Shown: piece after piece, positions 7,832-16,084 of the stretch | Layout of the letters: each line of letters opens with the position of its first letter | Numbering within the stretch: the stretch's first letter is position 1 | Assembly (NCBI GenBank): GCA_003228685.1 | Contig: QIFC01000021.1 | Span: 1-41,088, forward strand | From: Chloroflexota bacterium | GTDB lineage: Bacteria > Chloroflexota > Dehalococcoidia > DSTF01 > RBG-16-68-14 | DNA length: 41,088 nt | Direction: 5' to 3' | Notes under the pieces: generated by a model | Told to the model about the DNA's origin: nothing | Database searches by the model: none | What the model saw: the letters and a program-made list of their open reading frames with translations, nothing else | Translations under genes and position numbers: made by a program

Positions 7832-8590
7832 ATGCCTTGGGACCCCGAACGATACGAGCAGTTCAAGAAGGAGCGCGCGGCGCCCTTCGAGGACCTGCTC
7901 GCGATGATCGACGTCCGGGAAGGCATGCGCGTGGTCGATCTGGGCTGCGGCCCCGGCCCGCTGACGCAGCGCCTGGCCGAAGAACTGCCGGGCAGCGACG
8001 TGCTGGGCATCGATTCTTCGGAAGAGATGCTGGAGCAGGCGGCGGAGCTGGCGCGGCCCGGCCTGCGCTTCGAGCAGCGCGCGATCGAGGACGTTGACGG
8101 TGAGTGGGACCTCGTCTTCACGCACGCGGCCATCCACTGGCTGTCTGACCACGCCTCGCTGATCCCCAGGCTCCTATCGCTCGTCCGCTCCGGTGGCCAG
8201 CTCGCTGTGCAGATGCCTTCGAACTTCGGCCATCCTACGCACACGCTGATCGATGAGGTCGGCGCTAAGGAGCCGTTTCGGTCGGGGATGGACGGCTACG
8301 TGCGGAGCTGGCCCGTGCTCAGCGTAGAGGAGTACGCCGAGCTGTTGTATGCGAGCGGCGGGAGCGACATCACGGTGTTCGAGAAGGTCTACCCACACGT
8401 GCTGGAGGACGCGGACGCGCTCGCCGATTGGATGTCGGGCACCGCGCTCGTCCCCTACATGGAACGGCTGCCGGACGACCTCCACGCGCCGTTCATGGAC
8501 GCGTATCGTGTGCTGCTCCGCAAGCGCTTCACCGCTAAGCCGGTCTTCTTCGGCTTCCGGCGCATCCTCTTCGTGGCCAGCCGCCGTTAG
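7832..8590 (+). CDS. tam: SAM-dependent methyltransferase, trans-aconitate 2-methyltransferase-like
   Basis: This is a 252-residue class I methyltransferase. SAM-binding motif I is VVDLGCGPGPLT (about 34-45) and the acidic motif II is GIDSSEEML. The start MPWDPERYEQF and the HAAIHWLSDH segment are characteristic of the Tam family, which methylates trans-aconitate to relieve inhibition of the citrate cycle. The match to Tam over other small-molecule methyltransferases is good but not proven. It lies 13 bp after the phosphotransferase gene and is probably co-transcribed. It ends 12 bp before the convergent MFS gene. Confidence 0.75.
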   Translation: MPWDPERYEQFKKERAAPFEDLLAMIDVREGMRVVDLGCGPGPLTQRLAEELPGSDVLGIDSSEEMLEQAAELARPGLRFEQRAIEDVDGEWDLVFTHAAIHWLSDHASLIPRLLSLVRSGGQLAVQMPSNFGHPTHTLIDEVGAKEPFRSGMDGYVRSWPVLSVEEYAELLYASGGSDITVFEKVYPHVLEDADALADWMSGTALVPYMERLPDDLHAPFMDAYRVLLRKRFTAKPVFFGFRRILFVASRR

Positions 8591-8602
8591 CGTCCGCGGG
8601 CA

Positions 8603-9865
8603 CTAGAGCCGGCGCAGCGGCGGCGCGAGGATCGCCAGCAGCAACGTCAGTCCGACACCGATGCTCGCGATGATCAGGAGCGCGTCTTGCGCCCCCAGCG
8701 AACCGGCCAGCGCGCCCGCCGCGATGGCGCCCACCGGCACCAGCCCGCGGTCGATGCTCATCAGGCTCACGATCCTGCCGTGCATGTCGGGCGGGCTCAG
8801 CTCCAGGAGCAGGCTGTTCGTCAGCGCCATGAACGATGTGCTCATGCTGGCGATAAACATCAGCAGGATGATCGAGACAGGGAGGAACGTGGAGCGCGAG
8901 AAGACCGCCAGGAGCACGCCGAAGACGAGCATCAAGCCCAGCAGCAGCAGGCCGCGATGCCGGAGCTGCGTCTGCGACGCGAGGATCAGCGAGCCGACGA
9001 TCGCGCCCGCGCCGGTGACGGCCATCAGCGCGCCGACGCCGGCGTCGCCCAGGTCAAGCACATCCTTGGCGAAGAGGGGGACGAAGACGCTGATGTATGG
9101 CAGGCCGAACATGAACATGATCAGCGGCGGAGCCAGCACGGCCAGCACCTCCGGATGGGCACGGGCGAATTGCAATCCCGAGCGAAGGTCGTCTAGCCAC
9201 GACGCTTCATCCGTGTCTTCGCGTGGCTGGTGCTCGACGCGCACCACGGAGAGCGCAACAAGGACGCCGACACCTAGTGCGCCGGCAATCAAGTAGACCG
9301 GGCCGATATCGCCGCTAATCAGGATGAAGCCGGCCAGCCCCGGGCCCAAGACGCGCATGACGTTTAGCGCCGCCATGTTCAGCGAGATCGCGTTCAACAC
9401 CTGCTCTTCAGGTACCAGCCGCGGGATCAGCGATTGGCGCGCCGTCTGCGTGAAGATCAATGCGGTGCCCGTGGCGAACGCCAGGACGAACACATGCCAG
9501 GCTTCTACCGCCCCCGTCAGCACCAATGCGGCCGTGATCAGATGGAAGCTAACGGTCCCCACCTGCGCGGCCAGCAGGATGCGCTTGCGATCGAAGCGGT
9601 CCGCGATCACGCCCGCCATGAGGCCGAAGATCAGTTGTGGCGTCATGCGCGCCGCCACCACCAGGCCCAGCAGCAGCTCGGAATCGGTGAGCTGCAGGAT
9701 CAGGACGGGCCTGGCGATCTGTTCCATCCACATCGCCGCGGAGCGGCCGATCTGCGCGAACCAGAGAGACCGAAAGTCGCGGTACCTCAGCGACGAGAAG
9801 GTCGAGACCGTGCTCGAAGCAGGGTCGGCCGGGGAGGGCGCTGGCTCGGTGGCTTGTTTGGCCAT
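8603..9865 (-). CDS. MFS transporter (MFS_3/enterobactin-exporter-like)
   Basis: This is a 420-residue inner-membrane protein with about 12 hydrophobic segments. The N-terminal FRSLWFAQIGRSAAMWMEQ and the loop 2-3 motif GVIADRFDRKRIL identify a major facilitator of the group that includes EntS-like and macrolide/multidrug exporters. The first about 20 residues are polar and cytoplasmic. The substrate cannot be read from sequence. It is transcribed divergently from tlyA (105-bp gap) and converges on the tam-like gene. No clear ribosome binding site precedes the ATG at 9865. Confidence 0.85.
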   Translation of the reverse strand: MAKQATEPAPSPADPASSTVSTFSSLRYRDFRSLWFAQIGRSAAMWMEQIARPVLILQLTDSELLLGLVVAARMTPQLIFGLMAGVIADRFDRKRILLAAQVGTVSFHLITAALVLTGAVEAWHVFVLAFATGTALIFTQTARQSLIPRLVPEEQVLNAISLNMAALNVMRVLGPGLAGFILISGDIGPVYLIAGALGVGVLVALSVVRVEHQPREDTDEASWLDDLRSGLQFARAHPEVLAVLAPPLIMFMFGLPYISVFVPLFAKDVLDLGDAGVGALMAVTGAGAIVGSLILASQTQLRHRGLLLLGLMLVFGVLLAVFSRSTFLPVSIILLMFIASMSTSFMALTNSLLLELSPPDMHGRIVSLMSIDRGLVPVGAIAAGALAGSLGAQDALLIIASIGVGLTLLLAILAPPLRRL

Positions 9866-9970
9866 GATGTGGGCGGCTGCCCTATGCTAGCGGTATCGCC
9901 GCGGGCACGGCAACGCGACAGCAGCATGCCGGTCTTGACTTCGCGGATACGGCCTCCATATGCTGCCACC

Positions 9971-10702
9971 ATGTCCGCGAAGAAACGTCTCGATGTGCTA
10001 CTGGTGCGGCGAGGCCTCGCCGAGACGCGAACGAAGGCCCAGACAGCGATTCTGGCCGGCGACGTGCTGGTAAACGGTGAGCTGAACATCCGGCAGGCCT
10101 CCAGTGTGCCGGAAGACGCGGTCGTAGAGCTGGTCCGGCCACCGCAGTTCGTTGGCCGCGGTGGCGAAAAGCTCCAACACGCCCTTGAGGCGTTCGAGAT
10201 CGACGTGAAGGGACTCGTCGCTCTCGATGCCGGCGCCTCTACCGGCGGCTTTACAGACTGCCTCCTCCAGCACAGCGCCGAACGTGTCTACGCGGTCGAC
10301 GTCGGCTACGGCCAGCTTGCCGACAAGCTCCGCAGCGACTCACGCGTCGTTTCCATGGAGCGCACGAACATCAGAGATCTGCGGGAGCTTCCGGAACGGC
10401 CGGACCTGGCGGTCGTCGACGTGTCGTTCATCGGCCTCGAGAAGGCCCTCCCTTCTGTTCTGAGACTGCTGAAGCCGCAGGGGCGCCTCGTCGCGCTGAT
10501 CAAGCCTCAATTCCAAGCGAGGCGCTCCGAGGTGAAGAAGGGTGGCGTCGTCAGAGACCCGCTCGTGCATGCATCCGTCATCGGACGTGTCATCGCGTGG
10601 GCGGCTGCGCAGGACCTGCGCCTGGCCGGCATCACTACATCTCCGCTACGTGGCCCGGCCGGCAACAAAGAGTTCTTCGCGTACTGGACGCTGCCGGCAT
10701 GA
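9971..10702 (+). CDS. tlyA: TlyA family rRNA (cytidine-2'-O)-methyltransferase
   Basis: This is a 243-residue protein. The S4 RNA-binding domain is N-terminal (about 5-65: RLDVLLVRRGLAETRTKAQ), followed by an FtsJ-like SAM methyltransferase domain with ALDAGASTGGFTDCLL and AVVDVSFIGL. TlyA proteins 2'-O-methylate 16S and 23S rRNA cytidines and affect capreomycin sensitivity in mycobacteria. The ATG at 9971 matches the conserved family start; the longer open frame upstream overlaps the MFS promoter region and is not supported. The stop overlaps the start of nadK by 4 bp, so translational coupling is likely. Confidence 0.92.
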   Translation: MSAKKRLDVLLVRRGLAETRTKAQTAILAGDVLVNGELNIRQASSVPEDAVVELVRPPQFVGRGGEKLQHALEAFEIDVKGLVALDAGASTGGFTDCLLQHSAERVYAVDVGYGQLADKLRSDSRVVSMERTNIRDLRELPERPDLAVVDVSFIGLEKALPSVLRLLKPQGRLVALIKPQFQARRSEVKKGGVVRDPLVHASVIGRVIAWAAAQDLRLAGITTSPLRGPAGNKEFFAYWTLPA

Positions 10703-11568
10703 AAAAAGTCGGCTGCTGCTACCATCCCAAACTGCCCGACGACCTGGGCCGCCGTATTGCTGAAGAACTGGCCGGCGTGGCCGCCCAACACGTTGAGGAG
10801 ACGTGGGTTGCGCCCGCCTGGGACGATGAGGCGACTGCCAAGCACATGCCGGGCACGGACCTGCTCCTCTGCCTGGGTGGCGATGGCACGGTCCTGCGGG
10901 CGGCCCAGTTGGTCGTCGCGAACGATGCGCTGCTGCTCGGTGTGAACATGGGCCGCCTGGGGTTCCTGACCGAGCTAGACGCCGGCGCCGCGAAGGAGCA
11001 GCTGCCCGACATCATCAACGGCGCCGGCCGCGTCGAGGAGCGGGCGATGCTTCACGCCGAGGTCGTGCAGCCCGGCGGCGAGAATGGTGACAAAGCGCCC
11101 GCCAGGCACGATGCGCTCAACGACGTCGTCATCGGTCGCAGGACGCTCGGCCGCACGGTGCAAGTTTCTGTACAGGTCGATGGTGCTCTCCTCGCCGACC
11201 TCCGCGCCGATGGCGTCATCATCGCGACCGCGACCGGCAGCACCGCTTACTCGCTCTCGGCAGGGGGCGCCATCTTGCCGCCAGAGTCGGAGGAGATCAT
11301 GATGACGCCGCTTGCGCCCCATCTGGCGTCGAACAACTCTATCGTCCTGCCTGCGCGCTCCGTGATTGAGGTGCGCCTGACCGTCGGCGAAGCGACCTTT
11401 AGCGTCGACGGGGAACGCGATCACGACCTGCAGGCGGGCGAAACCGTGCGGGTGTCGCTCGGGCCGCATCGCGCGCGCTTCTTGCGCCTCGGCGAGCCGA
11501 CGAAGTTCTACGGACGTCTGGCTCGCCGCCTCAACTGGCTGGGAGAGCCCGGCGGCGATCCCGAATGA
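10699..11568 (+). CDS. nadK: NAD kinase
   Basis: This is a 289-residue ATP-NAD kinase that phosphorylates NAD to NADP. Visible motifs are the phosphate-binding LGGDGTVLRAA (about 59-69), GVNMGRLGFLTEL (about 79-91) and the C-terminal FSVDGERDHDL. The ATG at 10699 overlaps the TGA of tlyA (ATGA), and its own stop overlaps the next gene in the same way. The tlyA-nadK pairing is common in bacteria. The N-terminal MKKVGCCYHP fits the usual start of short bacterial NadK proteins. Confidence 0.93.
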   Translation: MKKVGCCYHPKLPDDLGRRIAEELAGVAAQHVEETWVAPAWDDEATAKHMPGTDLLLCLGGDGTVLRAAQLVVANDALLLGVNMGRLGFLTELDAGAAKEQLPDIINGAGRVEERAMLHAEVVQPGGENGDKAPARHDALNDVVIGRRTLGRTVQVSVQVDGALLADLRADGVIIATATGSTAYSLSAGGAILPPESEEIMMTPLAPHLASNNSIVLPARSVIEVRLTVGEATFSVDGERDHDLQAGETVRVSLGPHRARFLRLGEPTKFYGRLARRLNWLGEPGGDPE

Positions 11569-12107
11569 CGGATGAATCCGCGCACGATGCGCCGGAGATC
11601 CTCTCCAGCGAACGCGTCTACGAACGCTGGTTGGGCCTGCGCGTGGACAAGCTGCGCTACCCCAGCGGTTACGAGACGGCGCACGATGTTGTTGAGCACC
11701 AGGGTGGCGTGACGCTGCTGCCCATCGACGCCGACGGCGATGTACTCTTCGTTAGCCAGTACAGGCACCCGATTGGGCGCGTTCTGCTCGAACTACCGGC
11801 GGGCACCCTTGATGCTGGCGAGGACCCTGAAGTCTGCGCGCAACGCGAACTGCAGGAGGAGACCGGATACCGGGCGGGCAACATTGAACGGCTAGGTGGT
11901 TTCTACTCCGCGCCCGGCTACTGCACCGAGTACCTACCGACGTATCTCTGCACGGACCTCACCGAGAGCAGGCTGGAGGGGGACGAGGATTCCATCGAGG
12001 TTGTGCGCGTGTCATTTGAGGACGCGCTGGCGATGGCGGCGGCTGGTGAGCTTGAAGACGCCAAATCGCTGGCCGCGCTCCTGCTTTATCATCTACGTCC
12101 AACGTAG
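11565..12107 (+). CDS. Nudix hydrolase, ADP-ribose pyrophosphatase type
   Basis: This is a 180-residue Nudix protein. The Nudix box begins at GTLDAGED and continues with the core RELQEETGY. The upstream segment LLPIDADGDVLFVSQYRHP and the downstream GGFYSAPGYCTEY match the NudF/ADP-ribose pyrophosphatase subgroup, which cleaves ADP-ribose to AMP and ribose 5-phosphate. The start codon overlaps the nadK stop (ATGA), so three genes form one coupled unit linked to NAD metabolism. The exact substrate is inferred. Confidence 0.87.
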   Translation: MTDESAHDAPEILSSERVYERWLGLRVDKLRYPSGYETAHDVVEHQGGVTLLPIDADGDVLFVSQYRHPIGRVLLELPAGTLDAGEDPEVCAQRELQEETGYRAGNIERLGGFYSAPGYCTEYLPTYLCTDLTESRLEGDEDSIEVVRVSFEDALAMAAAGELEDAKSLAALLLYHLRPT

Positions 12108-12174
12108 ACCATCGCATCTAGACCTCCGGAAGTCAGGAGATCTGAACGGCGTGTTAGGGGTTCCCCCTATACTT

Positions 12175-12298
12175 AGCCTTGGGTCAGTCGTGGATACTGA
12201 GAGTGCCATCAGAGGCAAGGCTCGTTTCCTCCCCCCGCCACCAGCACACCAGCGAGCCTACACAAGAGCGACCGGGCCAAGGAAGGCCCGGTCGCTCT
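12175..12298 (+). ncRNA. candidate structured small RNA or leader RNA
   Basis: AGCCTTG (12175-12181) pairs perfectly with CAAGGCT (12216-12222). Inside this closing stem are TCAGT/ACTGA (12184-12188 with 12196-12200, 7-nt loop) and a short GCC/GGC hairpin, giving a small branched fold. A TATACT box lies just upstream (12168-12173) without a good -35. The segment ends in a strong hairpin (12265-12298). It does not match any RNA family I recognise. It could instead be only the 3' tail of the tlyA-nadK-nudix transcript. Confidence 0.3.
12265..12298 (+). terminator. strong hairpin, probable terminator of the tlyA-nadK-nudix unit
   Basis: The arms AGAGCGACCGGGCC and GGCCCGGTCGCTCT pair perfectly over 14 bp around a 6-nt AAGGAA loop. 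Only a short T stretch (GTTT) follows, so it may be a weak intrinsic terminator or work with another factor. It lies about 160 bp after the nudix stop and 205 bp before sdhA. Confidence 0.65.
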
Positions 12299-12356
12299 GT
12301 TTCGTGCTCGCCCGGCCGCGTGTTTCGTGCTCGCCCGGCCGCGTGTTTCGTGCTCG
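12298..12356. repeat. 23-bp tandem repeat, 2.6 copies
   Basis: Two identical 23-bp units (12298-12320 and 12321-12343) are followed by the first 13 bp of a third (12344-12356). Each unit begins TGTTTCGTGCTCG and ends in a GC-rich CCCGGCCGCG. The array starts inside the last base of the terminator-like hairpin and ends just before the possible sdhA promoter. There are no spacers, so it is not a CRISPR array. Confidence 0.85.
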
Positions 12357-12360
12357 ATTG

Positions 12361-12389
12361 TTGCTCAATTCACAAGCGCTTGTTAGACT
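12361..12389 (+). promoter_or_regulatory. possible sdhA promoter
   Basis: TTGCTC (12361-12366) and TAGACT (12384-12389) are separated by 17 bp. The boxes match the sigma-70 consensus only moderately. The position, about 110 bp before sdhA and after a terminator-like hairpin, fits a promoter for the sdh operon. Confidence 0.3.
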
Positions 12390-12502
12390 CTTTTCGGGTA
12401 GAGGGGCAAGGATGCCTCTTCTGCCCGATTGGAAGCTCCGCAGGCTCTCGAACATTCAGATGCAGACGCAGGCGCAATGCGAGAGCCGCGTGAGGAGGGA
12501 CC

Positions 12503-14191
12503 ATGGCCGTCTATACACACGACGTGCTTGTGGTCGGTGCGGGATTGGCGGGGATGCGCGCTGCCATCGAAGCCGCCCGGAACGGCGCCGACGTCGCGCT
12601 GGTTACCAAACTGCATCCAATGCGCAGCCACTCTGGGGCCGCCCAAGGCGGGATTAACGCCGCCCTGGGTGAAGAAGACTCCTGGGAGTCGCACGCGTTC
12701 GATACGGTGAAGGGCAGCGATTACCTCGCTGACCAGGACGCCGTCGAGATCCTCACGCGGGAGGCTCCCGCGAACATCATCGAGCTGGAGCGCATGGGCA
12801 CCACGTTCAGCCGCGTCGAAGATGGCAGGATCGCCCAGCGGCCGTTCGGCGGCGCGGGCTTCCCACGGACATGTTTCATCGCGGACATCACCGGCCAAGC
12901 GATCCTGCACGTCGTCTACGAGCAGGTGATGAAGCTGGGTATTACCGTCTACGAGGAGTACTTCTGCACGTCGCTCATCGTTGAAGACGGCGAGGTGCGC
13001 GGCGTTGTCGCGATGCCGCTGATCACAGGAGACTTGGTTATCATGCAGGGCAAGGCCGTGATCATGGCGACCGGCGGGTTGGGCCGTGTCTACGCGCCGA
13101 CGACCAACGCGATCGCTTGCACGGGCGACGGCATGGCCATCGCCTACATGGCGGGGGCGCCGCTCCAGGACATGGAGTTCATGCAGTTCCACCCGACGAC
13201 ACTCAAAGATTCGGGCGTACTGATGACCGAGGGCGCCCGTGGCGAGGGCGGCCACTTGCTGAACAGCCTGGGCGAGCGCTTCATGGAGAAGTACGCGCCG
13301 AATAAGTTCGAGCTGGCCAGCCGCGACGTCGTCTCGCGAGGTGAACAGACCGAGATCGAGGAAGGGCGGGGCATCGATGGCTGCGTACTGCTAGATGTGC
13401 GACACCTGGGCGAGGAGAAGATCAACGAGCGCCTCTGGCAGATCCGTGAGCTGGCGATCGACCTCACGAACACGGACATGGTTCACGAGCCCGTCAAGGT
13501 CCGCCCCGGCGCTCACTATGCCATGGGCGGCATCAAGACCAACATCGATTGCGCGTCAGTCATGCCGGGCCTCTTCGCCGCAGGCGAATGCGCCAACGTG
13601 AGCGTGCATGGCTCGAACCGGCTCGGGGGCAATTCGTTGCTGGAGACGATCGTATTCGGTCGCAGGGCCGGCGAATCCGCCGCCCGCTACTCGAAGGAGG
13701 CCGCTAGCAAGGCGCCGGTGTCCGAGGCTTCGCTGGCACGGGATCATACCAGAATCCAGCAGTTGGTCGAAGGCGCAGGCAACAGCGGCGAACGGCCGGC
13801 CGTGATCCGTGGCGAACTGGGACGGATGATGCGCGAGGACGTTGGCATCTTTCGCACAAAAGAACAGCTGGAATCGGCGCTTGCGAAAGTGGTCGAACTG
13901 AAGGAGCGTTATCAGACCGTCCGGCTGGAGGACACGGGGAAGGTGTTCAACCTGGACCTGCTCTCGATCTTTGAGTTGGGGGGTATGCTGGACATCGCCC
14001 ACACGATGGTCGCGGGCGCGCTCGCCCGTGAGGAGAGCCGTGGGGCCCATACGCGACGCGACTTCCCCGAACGCGACGATGAGAAGTGGATGAAGCATAC
14101 GATCGCGCATCGCGAGGAAGACGGCAGCCCGCGCCTCGAGTACGGCGACGTGACGATGACTCGTTGGGAGCCTGAGGTCAGGACGTACTGA
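12503..14191 (+). CDS. sdhA: succinate dehydrogenase / fumarate reductase flavoprotein subunit
   Basis: This is a 562-residue FAD subunit that oxidises succinate to fumarate. The N-terminal dinucleotide fold is VVGAGLAGMRAAIEAA, followed by the covalent-flavin region LHPMRSHSGAAQGGINAALG; the His in RSHSGAA is the FAD attachment site. Active-site motifs FMQFHPTTL, TEGARGEGG and the C-terminal HYAMGGIKTN are all present. A purine-rich GAGGAGGGA ribosome binding site precedes the ATG at 12503. The stop overlaps sdhB by one base (TGATG). It is the first gene of a three-gene operon that lacks haem-b membrane anchors. Confidence 0.96.
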   Translation: MAVYTHDVLVVGAGLAGMRAAIEAARNGADVALVTKLHPMRSHSGAAQGGINAALGEEDSWESHAFDTVKGSDYLADQDAVEILTREAPANIIELERMGTTFSRVEDGRIAQRPFGGAGFPRTCFIADITGQAILHVVYEQVMKLGITVYEEYFCTSLIVEDGEVRGVVAMPLITGDLVIMQGKAVIMATGGLGRVYAPTTNAIACTGDGMAIAYMAGAPLQDMEFMQFHPTTLKDSGVLMTEGARGEGGHLLNSLGERFMEKYAPNKFELASRDVVSRGEQTEIEEGRGIDGCVLLDVRHLGEEKINERLWQIRELAIDLTNTDMVHEPVKVRPGAHYAMGGIKTNIDCASVMPGLFAAGECANVSVHGSNRLGGNSLLETIVFGRRAGESAARYSKEAASKAPVSEASLARDHTRIQQLVEGAGNSGERPAVIRGELGRMMREDVGIFRTKEQLESALAKVVELKERYQTVRLEDTGKVFNLDLLSIFELGGMLDIAHTMVAGALAREESRGAHTRRDFPERDDEKWMKHTIAHREEDGSPRLEYGDVTMTRWEPEVRTY

Positions 14192-15171
14192 TGGAGATCC
14201 GTCTCAAGGTTAGGCGCCAAGAGGCCCAGTCCGAGTACTCCAGCTATAGCGATTACACGGTCGACATGCCCGAGGGCGCGACGATGCTCGATGCGCTCCT
14301 GCAGGTCCGCGATTACGACGACGGCTCGCTGGCGCTTCGCTATTCATGCCGCAGTTCCATCTGCGGCTCCTGCGCGATGCGCGTGAACGGCCGTGCCCGG
14401 CTCGCCTGCAAAACGAAGGCTGTCGACATGGCCAACGGCGACGAGCCGATCGTCGTCGAACCGCTCGGCAACATGCCCGTCGTCAAGGACCTGGTCACCG
14501 ATATGGACGTGCACTGGGACAAGGTGCGGCAGATCACGCCGTGGGTGGAGAACAGCGGCCCGGAACCTGAGCGAGAGCACCTGGTCACGCACGAAGTCAT
14601 GCTGGACGTCTCCAACGCGCTGAGCTGTATCCAGTGTGGCGCTTGCGTGTCGGATTGCCCCGTGCTGGAGGTCGACACGAGCTTCATCGGGCCGGCGGCG
14701 TTCGCGAAGGCGTACCGCTTCGTCGGCGACCCACGCGACGATACGACGAAGGAACGCCTGCAAGGTCTAAGCGCAACGCAGGGTGGCATCTGGGACTGCA
14801 CGCGCTGCAACATGTGCGTGGAGGTCTGCCCCAAGGACATCCGGCCCATGGACCGCATCATGCAGCTCCGTGAGAAGGCGGTCGCGGCCGGCGTGAAGGA
14901 AAACATTGGTGTGCGGCATGGGAACTCGTTTGCCGGCTCCGTGCGCAGGCTGGGCCGCCTCGATGAGATACGGTTGTTGCCGGAGTCAGTCGGCATGTTC
15001 AACGTGCCGCGTCTGCTGAGCGAGCTACCGGGCGCGTGGCGCCTGTTCCGCGCTGGCAAGCTGCCATGGCAGAGCGCCATCCCGTTCATGCATAAGCCCA
15101 TCCCCGGTATCAAGCACGTGCAGCGCCTCTACGACCAGGCGCGCAACCAGAAGAAGGAGCAAGCTAAGTGA
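14191..15171 (+). CDS. sdhB: succinate dehydrogenase / fumarate reductase iron-sulfur subunit
   Basis: This is a 326-residue protein that relays electrons from SdhA. The plant-type [2Fe-2S] site has C53, C58, C61 and C73. Two four-cysteine motifs follow: CIQCGACVSDCP (C146, C149, C152, C156) and CTRCNMCVEVCP (C203, C206, C209, C213). Bacterial SdhB is usually about 240-260 residues; here a tail of about 90 residues follows the last cluster, as in SdhB proteins that partner CCG-domain subunits. Both ends overlap neighbouring genes, so coupled translation is likely. Confidence 0.95.
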   Translation: MEIRLKVRRQEAQSEYSSYSDYTVDMPEGATMLDALLQVRDYDDGSLALRYSCRSSICGSCAMRVNGRARLACKTKAVDMANGDEPIVVEPLGNMPVVKDLVTDMDVHWDKVRQITPWVENSGPEPEREHLVTHEVMLDVSNALSCIQCGACVSDCPVLEVDTSFIGPAAFAKAYRFVGDPRDDTTKERLQGLSATQGGIWDCTRCNMCVEVCPKDIRPMDRIMQLREKAVAAGVKENIGVRHGNSFAGSVRRLGRLDEIRLLPESVGMFNVPRLLSELPGAWRLFRAGKLPWQSAIPFMHKPIPGIKHVQRLYDQARNQKKEQAK

Positions 15172-16058
15172 AGTACGCGTTTTGGCCCGGCTGCGTCTCC
15201 AAAGGCGCCTGCCCTGAGCTATACGAGTCGATGATCCTGATCTCGGCCAAGCTCGGCATCGAGCTAGAGGAGATGTACGATGGCAATTGCACTGGCGCAG
15301 GCGTGATCAGCGAACACGAGCCGAAGCTGGCCGACATGCTCAACGCGCGCAACTTCGCGATCGCCCAGAAGATGGGCCACGACCTCGTCAACATCTGCTC
15401 GACCTGCCAGGGCGTGCAGAGCATGGTGCAGGAGAAGCTGGACCGCGATGAGGAGTACCGGGCCGAGATTAACGCCCAGCTTGCGGAAGAGGGTCTGGAG
15501 TACAAGCCCGGCCTGACGATCAAGAACTTCATGTGGGTCCTGGTCGAAGATTACGGCCTCGACAAGCTGAAGGAGCAGGTCGTTCGCCCGCTGGATGGCC
15601 TGCGCTGCGGGCCGTTCTATGGCTGCTATATCCTGCGGCCGTCGCGCATCCTCGGCATGGAAGAGCACCCGGAGCGCGACGACTACCTGGAGCAGATTAT
15701 CGAGGCCGTCGGCGGCACGGCTGTCGACTATGAAGGCAAGGACAAGTGTTGCGGCTTCCCGATCCTGACGAACAACCGCAAGAACTCGCTGACGCAGGCG
15801 GGGACGCACATCGGCTCCGCGAAGGACCAGGGCGCCGACTGCCTCGTGACGCCCTGCCCGCTCTGCCACCTCAACCTGGATGCGCAGCAGCCCAGCGCCG
15901 CCGAAGTGATCCAGCGGGAGCTAAACGTGCCGATCATTCACCTGCCGCAGCTCATCGGCCTGGCCCTCGGCATCGACCCCAAGCTGCTGCGCATGAACCG
16001 CCACGTCGTCGGCACGCAGGCCGTCCTCGACAAAGTGCTCGCGGCCGTAGAGGCGTAA
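15168..16058 (+). CDS. CCG-domain third subunit of succinate dehydrogenase (HdrB-like, SdhE type)
   Basis: This is a 296-residue cysteine-rich protein related to heterodisulfide reductase subunit B. The C-terminal CCG module is complete (C147, C153, C194-C195, C230 and C233, in DKCCGFP and PCPLC). The N-terminal module is partly degenerate: C9, then N40-C41 where a Cys pair is usual, then C77 and C80. There are no transmembrane helices. In type E succinate dehydrogenases such a subunit replaces the SdhC/SdhD anchors and passes electrons to quinone. The GTG start overlaps the sdhB stop (GTGA). The functional role is inferred from operon context and known SdhABE-type enzymes. Confidence 0.88.
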   Translation: MKYAFWPGCVSKGACPELYESMILISAKLGIELEEMYDGNCTGAGVISEHEPKLADMLNARNFAIAQKMGHDLVNICSTCQGVQSMVQEKLDRDEEYRAEINAQLAEEGLEYKPGLTIKNFMWVLVEDYGLDKLKEQVVRPLDGLRCGPFYGCYILRPSRILGMEEHPERDDYLEQIIEAVGGTAVDYEGKDKCCGFPILTNNRKNSLTQAGTHIGSAKDQGADCLVTPCPLCHLNLDAQQPSAAEVIQRELNVPIIHLPQLIGLALGIDPKLLRMNRHVVGTQAVLDKVLAAVEA

Positions 16059-16084
16059 ATTCCAGCCCCCACGCAGCGGGCGGG

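Larger units (their letters stand above)
12108..12502. other. 395-bp non-coding region before sdhA
   Basis: No convincing gene is present. In order it holds a TATACT -10-like box (12168-12173), a foldable segment (12175-12222), a pyrimidine-rich stretch (about 12224-12240), a perfect 14-bp hairpin (12265-12298), a 23-bp tandem repeat (12298-12356) and a possible sdhA promoter (12361-12389). Open frames across it have no recognisable protein features. Confidence 0.7.

Noticed and set aside
6526..8244. Long minus-strand open frame (572 codons) opposite the phosphotransferase and tam genes
   Set aside because: It is antisense to two well-supported enzymes, is low in recognisable motifs and rich in Arg/Ala/Ser, as expected for shadow frames in GC-rich DNA.
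9434..9970. N-terminal extension of TlyA
   Set aside because: It is antisense to the MFS transporter N-terminus and outside the conserved TlyA start.
12190..12215. TPP riboswitch, suggested by CTGAGA
   Set aside because: The rest of the THI-box core is absent and the downstream gene is sdhA, not a thiamine gene.
12298..12356. CRISPR array
   Set aside because: The repeats are directly adjacent without spacers and only 2.6 copies exist.
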